The notes: generated by a model not told the origin, from the sequence alone. Positions 46,316 through 54,976 are shown, counted from the stretch's first letter. The stretch: DNA of 55,550 bases from Comamonas aquatica NBRC 14918 (GCF_000739875.1 NZ_BBJR01000053.1:1-55550), one strand, 5' to 3'. A program made the numbers and translations.

Positions 46316-47485
46316 TCAGAGCTTGCGCAGGCGCTCCAGCGCGGCCAGCAAGGTGGCATCTTGCTTGGCAAAGCAAAAACGCACCACCTTCTGGTCGAAC
46401 CCGTCGCCGTAGAAGGCCGACAGCGGGATGGCGGCCACGCCCACTTCCCGCACCAGCCATTGGCAGAAGTCGGATTCGCTCAGGGTGGTGACGCCCGAGA
46501 TGTCCACGCACTGGAAGTAGGTGCCGGTGGTGGGCAGCAGCTTCAGGCGCGTCTGCGCCAGCCCCTGGGCAAACAGGTCGCGCTTGCGCTGGTAGAAGGC
46601 GGACAGCTCCAGGTACGGTGCCGGGTTCTGCATGTAGGTGGCCAGGCCGACCTGCATCGGCGTATTCACGGTGAACACGTTGAACTGGTGCACCTTGCGG
46701 AATTCGGCCGTCAGCGCGGCGGGCGCCGCCACGGTGCCCACCTTCCAGCCTGTGACGTGGTAGGTTTTGCCAAAGCTGGAGACGATGAAGGCGCGCGCGG
46801 CCAGTCCGGGGAAACGCGCGGCGCTTTCGTGCTGGGCGCCGTCGAAGACCATGTGCTCATACACCTCGTCGCTGATCAGCAGCACGTTGGTGGGCGCCAG
46901 CAGGGCTTCCAGCTGGCGCATGTCGTCGGCGGTCCAGATGGTGGCGCTGGGGTTGTGCGGGCTGTTGATGATCAGCAGCCGCGTTTTGGGCCTGATGGCC
47001 GCAGCGATCTTGGCGAAGTCCGGACGGAAGCTGATGGGCGTGAGCGGCACGCGCACGATTACCCCACCGGCCAGCGCGATATTCGGCGCGTAGCTGTCGT
47101 AGCAGGGGTCCAGCACGATGACCTCATCGCCGGCATGCACGGTGGCCAGAATGGCTGTCAGGATGGCCTGGGTGGCGCCGGCGGTGATGGTGATTTCGGC
47201 GTTGGCGTCGTATTGGCGGCCGTGCAGTGCTTCAATTTTTGCGGCCACGGCCTCGCGCAACTGCGGCATGCCAGGCATGGGCGGGTACTGGTTGTGGCCG
47301 GCCTGCATGGCGGCCGTGACGGCATCGATCAGCGCCGTGTCGCAACCGAAGTCCGGGAAGCCCTGGCCCAGGTTGACGGCCTGGTGCTGCTGGGCCAGGG
47401 CCGACATGACGGAAAAAATGGTGGTGCCCACCTGGGGCAGCTTGCTGGGGAAGGCCGGGGTCTGGGCGGGGGAAGTCACGGTCAT
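46316..47485 (-). CDS. PLP-dependent aminotransferase (YbdL/methionine aminotransferase-like)
   Basis: A 389-residue class I/II aminotransferase. VNLGQGFPDFGCD, YPPMPGMPQLREAVA, AGATQAILTAILA, NSPHNPSATIW and the PLP lysine in SSFGKTYHVTGWKVG are all present. The combination is typical of YbdL/kynurenine aminotransferase I-like enzymes, which use methionine or aromatic amino acids and oxo-acids. I start at ATG 47485 (MTVTSPAQ); the upstream frame lacks similarity. It follows the cysB-like gene by 46 bp on the same strand, which makes a sulfur amino acid role attractive but unproven. Confidence 0.92.
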   Translation of the reverse strand: MTVTSPAQTPAFPSKLPQVGTTIFSVMSALAQQHQAVNLGQGFPDFGCDTALIDAVTAAMQAGHNQYPPMPGMPQLREAVAAKIEALHGRQYDANAEITITAGATQAILTAILATVHAGDEVIVLDPCYDSYAPNIALAGGVIVRVPLTPISFRPDFAKIAAAIRPKTRLLIINSPHNPSATIWTADDMRQLEALLAPTNVLLISDEVYEHMVFDGAQHESAARFPGLAARAFIVSSFGKTYHVTGWKVGTVAAPAALTAEFRKVHQFNVFTVNTPMQVGLATYMQNPAPYLELSAFYQRKRDLFAQGLAQTRLKLLPTTGTYFQCVDISGVTTLSESDFCQWLVREVGVAAIPLSAFYGDGFDQKVVRFCFAKQDATLLAALERLRKL

Positions 47486-47531
47486 GGCGTAAAAAAGGTG
47501 CCCGCAAGGCACCTGTTTCTGGGAAAGGGGT

Positions 47532-48473
47532 TCAGAGCTCGTAGTCGTTCACGTGGCCGCTCATGGCGCGCAGGATCAGGTCGCGCGAGAGGCGGTCGCT
47601 GAGGGTCTCGGCAAACTTGTAGACGAAGTTGCGCAGGTAGGCGCCGCGCTTGAAGGCGACGCGCGCCACGCTCTGGCCGAACAGGTGGCCCATGGGGCGC
47701 GACACCAGGTCGGGGCCCAGGTCTTCGCGCATGGCCATCTCGGCCACGATGCCAATGCCCAGGCCCAGGCGCACATAGGTCTTGATCACGTCGGAGTCGA
47801 TGGCTTCAAGCACGATGCGCGGCTCGATCTTGCGCGTCGCAAAGGCCGCATCGACCTTGCCACGTCCGGTGAATGAGGGGTGGTAGGTGATCAGCGGCTC
47901 ACCGGCCAGATCGTCCAGGCCGATGCGTTCCTTGGTGGCCAGCGGGTGGCCGCTGGGCACGACCAGCACGTGCTGCCATTCGTAGCAGGGCAGGGTGACC
48001 AGATCGGGGTAATCCGCCAGGGATTCGGTGGCCATGCCGACCTCGGCCACCTCGTCCAGCACCATGCGCGCCACTTCGTGCGGCGTGGCCTGGTGCAGGC
48101 TGATGGTGACCTTGGGGTAGGCATCGCGCAGCTTGGCCACGGCTTTGGGCAACACGTAGCGCGCCTGGGTGTGGGTGGTGGCGATGCTGAGCGTGCCGCT
48201 GTCCTGGGCGCTGAACTGCTCGCCGATGCGTTTGAGGTTGCCCACCTCGCGCATGATCAGCTCGATGCTCTTGAGCACATGCTGGCCGGGTTCGGTGATG
48301 CGCTTGAGGCGCTTGCCGTGGCGGGCAAAGATGTCCACCCCCAATTCCTCTTCCAGCTCGATGATGGCCTTGGAGACACCGGGCTGCGAGGTGTGCAGGG
48401 CCTTGGCCGCCTCGGTGAGGTTGAGGTTGCGGCGCGCAGCTTCTTGGACGAAACGGAATTGGTGGAGGTTCAT
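47532..48473 (-). CDS. cysB: LysR-family regulator of the CysB type
   Basis: A 313-residue LysR regulator closely resembling CysB/Cbl, which activates sulfate assimilation genes in response to N-acetylserine or sulfate starvation. The N-terminal helix-turn-helix is LNLTEAAKALHTSQPGVSKA followed by IIELEEELGVDIFARHGKR. The effector domain includes IATTHTQARYVLP, whose TTHTQAR is the CysB sulfate/effector-binding motif, and DSDVIKTYVRLGLGIGIVA. A 10-bp perfect palindrome lies 6 bp before the start codon. The upstream neighbour encodes a sirohydrochlorin chelatase-like protein, whose product sirohaem is the cofactor of sulfite reductase. Confidence 0.93.
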   Translation of the reverse strand: MNLHQFRFVQEAARRNLNLTEAAKALHTSQPGVSKAIIELEEELGVDIFARHGKRLKRITEPGQHVLKSIELIMREVGNLKRIGEQFSAQDSGTLSIATTHTQARYVLPKAVAKLRDAYPKVTISLHQATPHEVARMVLDEVAEVGMATESLADYPDLVTLPCYEWQHVLVVPSGHPLATKERIGLDDLAGEPLITYHPSFTGRGKVDAAFATRKIEPRIVLEAIDSDVIKTYVRLGLGIGIVAEMAMREDLGPDLVSRPMGHLFGQSVARVAFKRGAYLRNFVYKFAETLSDRLSRDLILRAMSGHVNDYEL

Positions 48474-48478
48474 AACAG

Positions 48479-48502
48479 AATGAAAGCAACGATGCTTTCA
48501 TT
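48479..48502. promoter_or_regulatory. Perfect palindrome in the cysB leader
   Basis: AATGAAAGCA (48479-48488), four bases, then TGCTTTCATT (48493-48502): perfect 10-bp arms directly in front of the cysB-like start codon. Position and symmetry suggest an autoregulatory operator or an mRNA hairpin that masks initiation. No T-run follows. Confidence 0.6.
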
Positions 48503-48534
48503 ATTATGAAGTAATTGTCTAAAGGTGTCTTGCT

Positions 48535-48918
48535 TTATGCAATGTATTGGTGTGCCATCTCGGCCAGCAAGGCCGTCAGGCGTGCGTCTTCGCCGACAGC
48601 GGTAGCCACCTCGAACTGCACCTGGGGGTGCTGCTCTCGCAATCCAGCGACCAGTACCGGCAGGTCCTGGCGTGCGTGGCGGCCGGTGCCCAGGAACATG
48701 GGCAGCACGGTGATGTGGGTGCAGCCCTGGCCTACCAGGTCGGCCGCGGCCGTAGGCAAGTCGGGCTCGGTCAGTTCCAGGTAGGCCGTGCAGCAGCGTG
48801 CCTGCGGGTGTTGTAGCAGCAGTTGCTGCGCCACCGCCTCGATCGGCAGGCGCCACTGCGGATCGCGCGAACCATGGGCAAAGAAAACAATACCGCGCTG
48901 TGAAGACGGCGTACTCAT
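48535..48918 (-). CDS. CbiX-type sirohydrochlorin chelatase (short form)
   Basis: A 127-residue single-domain chelatase of the CbiX/SirB family, which inserts Fe or Co into sirohydrochlorin. GIVFFAHGSRDPQW holds the metal-binding His15, and ITVLPMFLGTGRHARQDLP holds the second His. The short length matches CbiX-S, which acts as a homodimer. The ATG at 48918 overlaps the lptG stop (ATGA), so it is coupled to lptFG. The cysB-like gene follows 61 bp later. A role in sirohaem synthesis for sulfite reduction is inferred from that context. Confidence 0.9.
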   Translation of the reverse strand: MSTPSSQRGIVFFAHGSRDPQWRLPIEAVAQQLLLQHPQARCCTAYLELTEPDLPTAAADLVGQGCTHITVLPMFLGTGRHARQDLPVLVAGLREQHPQVQFEVATAVGEDARLTALLAEMAHQYIA

Positions 48919-50042
48919 CGGCGAATCACCAGCCATGCAAAGGCCCCCAAAGACAATATCGAGTAGATCAGCCCCGGCGCGGCAGCGGTCAGCATGGGCG
49001 ACCAGTTCTGCAGGTTGCCGGCATAGCCGAACACGTTGTTGAGCAGGAAGAAGCTGATGCCGGCCATCACCCCGGCGAAGACATAGCCTGCAATGCCACC
49101 GGAGCGGAAGTGCAGGTAAGCAAAGGGCAGGGCCAGCACCACCATGACCATGCAGCTCAAGGGATAGAAGACCTTGCGCCAGAATTCGATTTCGTACTTC
49201 TGCGCCGACTGGTCGTTGGCCTTCAGGTGCTGGATGAACTGGAACAGCTCCAGGGTCGGCATGCGATCAGGTTTGTGCACGGCGGCCACCAGCATTTCGC
49301 TGGTGATGCTGGTGGGCCATTCCAGGCTGGGCGCCTGCTCGCGCGTGACCTGGGCGGTTTCGGCACCCTGGGCGTCAGGCGTGTAGCGGAAACGCGCGAT
49401 GCGGGCATTCGTCAGGTCCCAGGCGGTGGCAGTGCTTTGCACCTGCCCACTGTCGGCATGGATTTGCAGCACCATGCGACCCTGACCATCGAACTGGAAC
49501 ACACGGATGCCCTGCAGGGCACCGTCGGCGCGCACGGAACGGACATTGACGGCCAGCGTGTTGCCATTGTTTTTTTCCTTGAGCCAGGCGCCGGTGGAGC
49601 CGCTGGTCGAGGTCTTGCCCAGGTACTTGGCCTTGGCCACCAGGGCCATGCGCTCGGCGGCGGGTGCAATGTAGTCGCCGACCGCTACCGTCAGTACCAC
49701 AAAGCAGGCGCCCAGCAGCAGCATGGTGCGCAGCGCCAGCCAGGGCCCCAGGCCGCTGGTGCGCATGATGGTGAACTCTGAGCTTTGCGCAAATCGGGCC
49801 ATCACAAAGATGCTGCCGATCAGCACGGCAATCGGCAGCAGTTCGTACAGGTGGTTCGGGATGCCCAGGGACACGGCCAGCAAGGCATGCCAGACGGTGT
49901 AGGTGGTATCGCCCACGGTGCGGCCCACATCGCCCATCTCGTCGAGCAGGTCAAAGAAAAAGAACAGCGCCAGAAACGCCAGGGCCACAAAGCCGATGGC
50001 ACTGACGGTGTCGCGGTAGATCAGTCTGCGCAGTGTCTTCAT
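48915..50042 (-). CDS. lptG: LPS export ABC transporter permease LptG
   Basis: A 375-residue inner-membrane permease that with LptF and the ATPase LptB2 extracts lipopolysaccharide from the membrane and passes it to LptC/LptA. It has N-terminal helices (MKTLRRLIYRDTVSAIGFVA onward), the coupling segment ARFAQSSEFTIMRTSG, a periplasmic beta-jellyroll of about 150 residues and C-terminal helices (FYPLSCMVMVVLALPFAYL). The start overlaps the lptF stop (ATGA). The order lptF-lptG is the usual one. Confidence 0.95.
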   Translation of the reverse strand: MKTLRRLIYRDTVSAIGFVALAFLALFFFFDLLDEMGDVGRTVGDTTYTVWHALLAVSLGIPNHLYELLPIAVLIGSIFVMARFAQSSEFTIMRTSGLGPWLALRTMLLLGACFVVLTVAVGDYIAPAAERMALVAKAKYLGKTSTSGSTGAWLKEKNNGNTLAVNVRSVRADGALQGIRVFQFDGQGRMVLQIHADSGQVQSTATAWDLTNARIARFRYTPDAQGAETAQVTREQAPSLEWPTSITSEMLVAAVHKPDRMPTLELFQFIQHLKANDQSAQKYEIEFWRKVFYPLSCMVMVVLALPFAYLHFRSGGIAGYVFAGVMAGISFFLLNNVFGYAGNLQNWSPMLTAAAPGLIYSILSLGAFAWLVIRR

Positions 50043-51133
50043 GCGGTGGCTCCCCGGCGTTGCCACAGGTCCTTGAGGTGCCAGCGATGGTGGCGGATGG
50101 CCAGCCCCAATACCGCCAGCACGAAGACGCTGCCATGCACGCCCAGCACATAGCCGGTCAGCCCGATGCGGCCCGAGGCGGTCCAGCTCTGGCCGACGCT
50201 CATCAGGTTGTAGTAGACGACGAAGGCCAGCAGTGCCACGACCAGGCTGGTGCTTTGCCCGGCGCGGGGGTTGACGATGGTGATGGCCAGTGCCAGCACC
50301 AGCAGGTTCAAGGCTGCCAGCGGCAAGCCCGCGCGCCAGCCGGCTTCGGCCAGGTTGACGGGATTGGGGGTCTGGAACAGTTCCGGGGTCGACAGCGCAC
50401 GGGCGGTCAGGCTGGTCTTGGCCGGTGCGTTGTCTTCGAGGCGCACGGTGTAGGCTTCAAAATGCGTCAGCTTGAGTTGCCCTGTGGCAGGGTCGGTCTC
50501 CACGCGCTGGCCGTTCTCGAGCACGGCATTGCGCAAGCCGTCCACGGTTTCCAGGTGGGCGGACTTGGCCGAGGTCACATATTCACGTCCCTGGCGTTGC
50601 TCGACCAGGAAGATGTTGCTGGCAGCCTCGGTGGTGACCGTGTCCTTGTCGATGAAGATCACGCGCGTGCCGTCCGAAGATTCCTGGAACTCCCCGGGTG
50701 CGATGCGGTCAATGTCGCTGCGCTGCTCGAACTGGGCGCGCAGTTGCTGGATCTGGTGGTTGCTCCATGGCCATACCAGCAACGCCAGTACGGCAATGAC
50801 TGCCACAATCGGCCACGCGAAGCGCAGCACCGGACGCAGCTGGCTGGCCAGTCCCTGGCCGCTGGCGAACCAGATGGCCATTTCGCTGTCGCGGTACATG
50901 CGCGACAGCGTGCCGACAACAGCCACAAACAGGCTGAGCGTCAGGATGGTGGACATCTGGCCGAGTACGGTGAAGCCCATGACCAGCATCACATCGGATG
51001 GGCTGACGGTGCCCTTGGTCGCCTGGCCCAGGGTCCGGATCAGCATCATGGTCATGACGACGGTGATGAGCACCACCAGGGTGGCACCGAAGCTGCGTCC
51101 CAGCTCCTTGCGTATGGATGAATCGAATAACAT
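50039..51133 (-). CDS. lptF: LPS export ABC transporter permease LptF
   Basis: A 364-residue partner of LptG with the same fold: N-terminal helices (ELGRSFGATLVVLITVVMTM), coupling helix SRMYRDSEMAIWFASG, a periplasmic domain (GEFQESSDGTRVIFIDKDT) and C-terminal helices (LPLAALNLLVLALAITIVN). I start at ATG 51133 (MLFDSSIRKEL), the standard LptF beginning. The gene is divergent from pepA with 24 bp between start codons, and lptF has no visible Shine-Dalgarno. It is the first gene of lptF-lptG-cbiX. Confidence 0.95.
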   Translation of the reverse strand: MLFDSSIRKELGRSFGATLVVLITVVMTMMLIRTLGQATKGTVSPSDVMLVMGFTVLGQMSTILTLSLFVAVVGTLSRMYRDSEMAIWFASGQGLASQLRPVLRFAWPIVAVIAVLALLVWPWSNHQIQQLRAQFEQRSDIDRIAPGEFQESSDGTRVIFIDKDTVTTEAASNIFLVEQRQGREYVTSAKSAHLETVDGLRNAVLENGQRVETDPATGQLKLTHFEAYTVRLEDNAPAKTSLTARALSTPELFQTPNPVNLAEAGWRAGLPLAALNLLVLALAITIVNPRAGQSTSLVVALLAFVVYYNLMSVGQSWTASGRIGLTGYVLGVHGSVFVLAVLGLAIRHHRWHLKDLWQRRGATA

Positions 51134-51157
51134 TGGCTCAAAAGGAAAACACCGATT

Positions 51158-52678
51158 ATGAACTTTGAACTCAAGGCTTTGAGCCTGTCCAGTGCAGCCG
51201 TTGCAAAGTGTGATCTTCTTGTATTGTTGGTGCCCCAGGCATTTGAGCCTGCGCAAGACCCTTTGTCGGCGCTGGTCGAAGCTGCGGTGCGCCATGGTGA
51301 CTGGAGTCATGCGGCCGGCAAGCAGTTGCACTGCTACCGGCCTGCCGGCGTGCAGGCGCGGCGGGTGCTGCTGGTGGGCGCCGGCTCGGGCAGCCAGCGC
51401 GATCTGCGCACGGCCCTGGGCAGCGTGTCCGCCGTGCTCAAGGCCGAGGGCGTGCAGCACGCGGTGTTGTGCCTGAGTGCACTGGACGATGCACCGGCTG
51501 CGGTGCGCGCCAGCGTGCACAGCGTGGCCGATGCCAGCTATGTCTATACCCTGACCAAGCCCCAGGCCAAGGCGCTGGGCTTGCAGAAGGTAACCGTGGG
51601 GGTCGCGGACAAGCATGCAGCCACCCCAGCGTTCGAGCAGGCCGTGGCTGTGGCCTTGGGCCAGGGCCTGGCCAAGGAGTGGGGCAACCGCCCTGCCAAC
51701 CATGCCACGCCCACTTTGCTGGCGCAGGCTGCCAAGGACTTGGCCAAAGATGCAGACATCGATTGCAAGGTGCATGGGCCGAAAGAAGTGGCCAAGCTGG
51801 GCATGGGCGCATTCCTGGCGGTGGCACAGGGTTCCAAGGAGCCCTTGCAGTTCATTGAGCTGAGCTACCAGGGGGCCGCCAAGTCGCAGGCCCCGGTGGT
51901 GCTGGTGGGCAAGGGCATCACGTTTGACACCGGCGGTATTTCGCTCAAGCCTGCCGCGGCCATGGACGAGATGAAATTCGACATGTGCGGTGCTGCCAGC
52001 GTGCTGGGCGTCTTCCGCAGCCTGGCCGAGCTCAAGCCCGCGATCAACGTCGTGGGCCTGATCCCTGCGTGCGAAAACATGCCCGATGGCGGCGCGATCA
52101 AGCCGGGCGATGTGGTGACCAGCATGAGCGGTCAGACCATTGAAATCCTGAACACCGATGCCGAGGGGCGCCTGGTGCTGTGTGACACCCTGACCTATGC
52201 CGAGCGTTTCAAGCCTAGCGCCGTGGTGGACATCGCCACCCTGACAGGGGCGTGTGTGATTGCGCTGGGCGGTGTGCGCTCCGGCATGTATGCCAACGAA
52301 GACAGCCTGGGTCAGGCGCTGCTGCATGCGGGTGAGAAAAGCCAGGACCTGTGCTGGCAGATGCCGCTGGACGACGACTACGCCGAAGGCCTGAAGAGCA
52401 ATTTTGCCGATGTCGGCAACGTGGCAGGCCGCGCTGGCGGATCAATCACGGCGGCCAAGTTCCTGCAGCGCTTCGTGGGCACCATGCGCTGGGCACACCT
52501 GGACATTGCCGGTACGGCCTGGAAAGAGGGAGCCTCCAAGGGTGCCACTGGCCGTCCGGTGCCCTTGCTGGTGCAGTACCTGTTGGACAGCGCGGCTGCC
52601 GCCAAGCCCGTCAAGACGACGACCAAGCCCAAGTCGGCGCCACGCAAAGCACCGGCCAAGACCGCGAAAGCTGAATGA
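51158..52678 (+). CDS. pepA: Leucyl aminopeptidase (PepA) with basic C-terminal tail
   Basis: A 506-residue M17 zinc aminopeptidase; E. coli PepA is also a DNA-binding protein in Xer recombination. VLVGKGITFDTGGISLKPA, KFDMCGAASVLG and the signature NTDAEGRLVLCDTL carry the metal ligands and active-site residues. DIATLTGACVIALG is also typical. The peptidase domain ends at VQYLLDSAA. The last 28 or so residues are a Lys/Ala/Pro tail (KPVKTTTKPKSAPRKAPAK) absent from the usual enzyme. AAAAGGAAA precedes ATG 51158. The stop overlaps holC (ATGA). The pairing pepA-holC is conserved in proteobacteria. Confidence 0.95.
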   Translation: MNFELKALSLSSAAVAKCDLLVLLVPQAFEPAQDPLSALVEAAVRHGDWSHAAGKQLHCYRPAGVQARRVLLVGAGSGSQRDLRTALGSVSAVLKAEGVQHAVLCLSALDDAPAAVRASVHSVADASYVYTLTKPQAKALGLQKVTVGVADKHAATPAFEQAVAVALGQGLAKEWGNRPANHATPTLLAQAAKDLAKDADIDCKVHGPKEVAKLGMGAFLAVAQGSKEPLQFIELSYQGAAKSQAPVVLVGKGITFDTGGISLKPAAAMDEMKFDMCGAASVLGVFRSLAELKPAINVVGLIPACENMPDGGAIKPGDVVTSMSGQTIEILNTDAEGRLVLCDTLTYAERFKPSAVVDIATLTGACVIALGGVRSGMYANEDSLGQALLHAGEKSQDLCWQMPLDDDYAEGLKSNFADVGNVAGRAGGSITAAKFLQRFVGTMRWAHLDIAGTAWKEGASKGATGRPVPLLVQYLLDSAAAAKPVKTTTKPKSAPRKAPAKTAKAE

Positions 52679-53127
52679 GCATGGCCGATTCCCCGGTGCA
52701 GGTCGCATTCCACTTCAATGCACCTGACAAGCTGGATTACGCCTGCCGCTTCATCCGCAAGGCCGTGCGCCATGATGCGCGGGTGACCGTGGTGGCGCCG
52801 ATGGCGCAGCTGCGCCAGCTGTCCTCCAAGCTGTGGAAATACGCCGGGCACGAGTTCCTGGCGCATGCCTTGCAGGGCGACGATGCCGAGCTGCTGGCCC
52901 TGGCGCCTGTGGCGCTGGTGGAGCAGGCCCAGGCCAGTACCCACCGTGAAGTACTGCTGAACCTGGGGTTGGACATGCCCCAGGGCTTCGAGGCATTTGC
53001 CAAGGTGGTCGAGGTGGTCTCCAGCTTTGACGATGAAGACCGTGCCCAGGCGCGTGTGCGCTGGCGCGCCTACCAGGGTGCGGGCCATGCGATCGAGCGC
53101 CACGACCTGGTGTTGAAAGGTAATTGA
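52675..53127 (+). CDS. holC: DNA polymerase III chi subunit
   Basis: A 150-residue protein of the HolC family, which links the clamp loader to single-stranded DNA-binding protein at the fork. Visible features are VAFHFNAPDKLDYACRFIRK, the nucleotide-like fold segment VTVVAPM, LSSKLWKYAGHEFLAHA and RAQARVRWRAYQGAGHAIERH. The length is close to the usual 147. It starts within the pepA stop, and its own stop TGA overlaps the next ATG (TGATG). Confidence 0.93.
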   Translation: MSMADSPVQVAFHFNAPDKLDYACRFIRKAVRHDARVTVVAPMAQLRQLSSKLWKYAGHEFLAHALQGDDAELLALAPVALVEQAQASTHREVLLNLGLDMPQGFEAFAKVVEVVSSFDDEDRAQARVRWRAYQGAGHAIERHDLVLKGN

Positions 53128-53561
53128 TGCAGCCCAGTGACCGTCAGCCTCCGCGGTTTGTGCCGACCTTGACCGAGGTGGTGGAGCCCGCTGTGGTGCC
53201 CCCCACCCGGTTGCCAGACCCCGCGCAGGACGTGCCTGACCGGGTGCCAATGCAGCCCGTGCCCGTCGACGAAGCACCGCCGACCCCCGCGCCGGTGGGC
53301 GTGCCCGCGATGACGCCGGATGCACTGCGCGACCAGGGACTGGCACTGGCGCAGACCCTGCAGCTGCGCGTGATGGAGCGCCTGGACGGCGTGCTGGAAG
53401 AGCGCTTGCGCTATGCCCTGGCCGATGTGGTGCAGTTGCAGACCCAGGCCCTGTACCAGTCCATTCGCCAGGAGGTTGAGGGGCTGGTCAGTGCGGCCGT
53501 GAATGAGGCCGTGGCCCAGGAACTGGCCGATTTGCGCTACCCACCCGCCACGTGGGGTTGA
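53127..53561 (+). CDS. Hypothetical protein, Pro-rich N-terminus and helical C-terminus
   Basis: A 144-residue protein with no recognised domain. Residues 1-65 are rich in Pro and Val (low complexity, probably disordered). Residues 66-140 are a predicted amphipathic helical region (MERLDGVLEERLRYALADVV) with regularly spaced Leu/Val. The ATG overlaps the holC stop, so it belongs to pepA-holC. Its codon use resembles the neighbours and the position is clean, so I treat it as real. It could be a small adaptor of the clamp-loader proteins or unrelated. Confidence 0.75.
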   Translation: MQPSDRQPPRFVPTLTEVVEPAVVPPTRLPDPAQDVPDRVPMQPVPVDEAPPTPAPVGVPAMTPDALRDQGLALAQTLQLRVMERLDGVLEERLRYALADVVQLQTQALYQSIRQEVEGLVSAAVNEAVAQELADLRYPPATWG

Positions 53562-53563
53562 AG

Positions 53564-53583
53564 GCCTGCCTGTCACGGCAGGC
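53564..53583. terminator. Hairpin between converging genes
   Basis: GCCTGCC-TGTCAC-GGCAGGC forms a 7-bp stem in the 26-bp space between converging stop codons. Short A/T edges on both sides make it a possible weak bidirectional terminator. Confidence 0.5.
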
Positions 53584-53587
53584 TTGC

Positions 53588-54595
53588 TCATACTTGGCTC
53601 AGCACCTCGGGATTGAGGATGTTGACAGGCTGGCCCTGGAAGAAGTGCACGATGTTGTCGAAGGCAGCACCAAAGTAGAGCTCGTAACTGTCCTGCTCCA
53701 CATAGCCAATGTGTGGTGTACAGATGCAGTTTTCCATGCGCAGCAGTGCGTGGCCTTGCAGAATGGGTTCGCTCTCGAAGACGTCCACGGCCGCCAGGCC
53801 GGGTCGGCCCTGCGTCAGAGCGCTGGCCAGTGCATCGGGTTCGATCAATTCGGCGCGCGAGGTGTTCACCAGCAGTGCCGTGGGCTTCATCAGCGCCAGG
53901 TCTTCCCGGCGCACGATGTGTTGGGTCTGCGGATGCAGTCGCAAGTGCAGGGACAGCACGTCGCTGTGCGCGAAGAACTCTTCCCGGCTGGCGGCGGCCT
54001 GGTAACCATCTTGCAAGGCCTTGGTGCGCGATGCCTCGCTGCCCCACACGGTCACAGCCATGCCAAAAGCCTTGCCGTAGCCCGCCACCAACTGCCCGAT
54101 CCGGCCATAGCCCCAGATGCCGAGGGTGCGGCCGCGCAGCGCACAGCCCATGGCGAAGTTGGGCGGCATGGACGCTGCCTTGAAGCCCGATTGCTGCCAG
54201 GCACCGTGCTTGAGGTTGGAGATGTACTGGGGCAGTCGGCGCATGGCCGCCATGATCAGGGCCCAGGTCAGCTCGGCCGGGGCCACCGGTGATCCCACGC
54301 CTTCGGCAACGGCAATCCCATGGTCGGTACAGGCTTGCACGTCCAGGTGGGGGCCGGCCTTGCCGACCTGGGCGATCAGCTTGAGCTTGGGCAGTTTCTC
54401 AATCAGTTGGCGAGACAGCGGGGTGCGCTCCCGAATCAGCACAATCACATCCGCATCGCGCAGACGCACGGCCAGTTGACCCACGCCTTTGACTGTGTTG
54501 GTGTAGACCTTGGCGTTGAACCCGTCCAGGCGGGCAGCGCATTGGAGTTTGCGGACCGTGTCTTGGTAGTCGTCCAGAATGACGATGTTCAGCAT
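53588..54595 (-). CDS. D-2-hydroxyacid dehydrogenase family protein
   Basis: A 335-residue NAD-dependent dehydrogenase of the phosphoglycerate dehydrogenase family. The Rossmann motif LGIWGYGRIGQLVAGYG, the catalytic Arg in LLVNTSRAELIE, the Glu in VDVFESEPI and the His in CTPHIGYVEQDSYE are all present. The start MLNIVILDDYQDTVRKL is typical of a subgroup often annotated as D-2-hydroxyacid dehydrogenase of unknown substrate. There is no ACT domain, so it is not a regulated SerA. It is a single gene, converging with the pepA operon. Confidence 0.93.
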   Translation of the reverse strand: MLNIVILDDYQDTVRKLQCAARLDGFNAKVYTNTVKGVGQLAVRLRDADVIVLIRERTPLSRQLIEKLPKLKLIAQVGKAGPHLDVQACTDHGIAVAEGVGSPVAPAELTWALIMAAMRRLPQYISNLKHGAWQQSGFKAASMPPNFAMGCALRGRTLGIWGYGRIGQLVAGYGKAFGMAVTVWGSEASRTKALQDGYQAAASREEFFAHSDVLSLHLRLHPQTQHIVRREDLALMKPTALLVNTSRAELIEPDALASALTQGRPGLAAVDVFESEPILQGHALLRMENCICTPHIGYVEQDSYELYFGAAFDNIVHFFQGQPVNILNPEVLSQV

Positions 54596-54976
54596 TCAGC
54601 GTGCTTTCTAAGTGCTTGATTTCTTCAATGGGTCTGCGGCAAGCCTTTTAAGCGATCTTGCCAAAACGCGGGGTTCAGGTGGCGGTAGCGTGCCTGTGAC
54701 CATCAAGTGGCTTGCAAGCAATATCCGGCCCAGGTTGGTTGGCAAGGGCAAGCCTGGATTGTGACCCGGCTGCAGCCCCGGCTCTACCGGTTGATGCCCA
54801 TATTGTCGTCCAAGCAACTCCGTGCTCGGCACTGTGTGCCGGTGGGGGTGGTAAAAGATGGAACGATTGGTAGAACCGTGGCCACGGGCGTTGCAGCTTG
54901 TTGTTACGCCCTGATAAGACTTGTTGCAGCGCATGCTTCTACACTCGGCAGCCATTCTCACTCCTGAATCATCGAT
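54596..54976. other. Intergenic region between the dehydrogenase and lipoprotein genes
   Basis: No supported gene. An antisense frame at 54608-55084 has no domain or ribosome-binding site. The region should contain the promoters of both divergent genes, but I see no clear -35/-10 pair. Confidence 0.45.

Noticed and set aside
45185..47602. Plus-strand open frame of about 805 codons opposite glxK and the aminotransferase
   Set aside because: It crosses two genes and their gap and has no domain, which is typical of antisense shadows in this genome.
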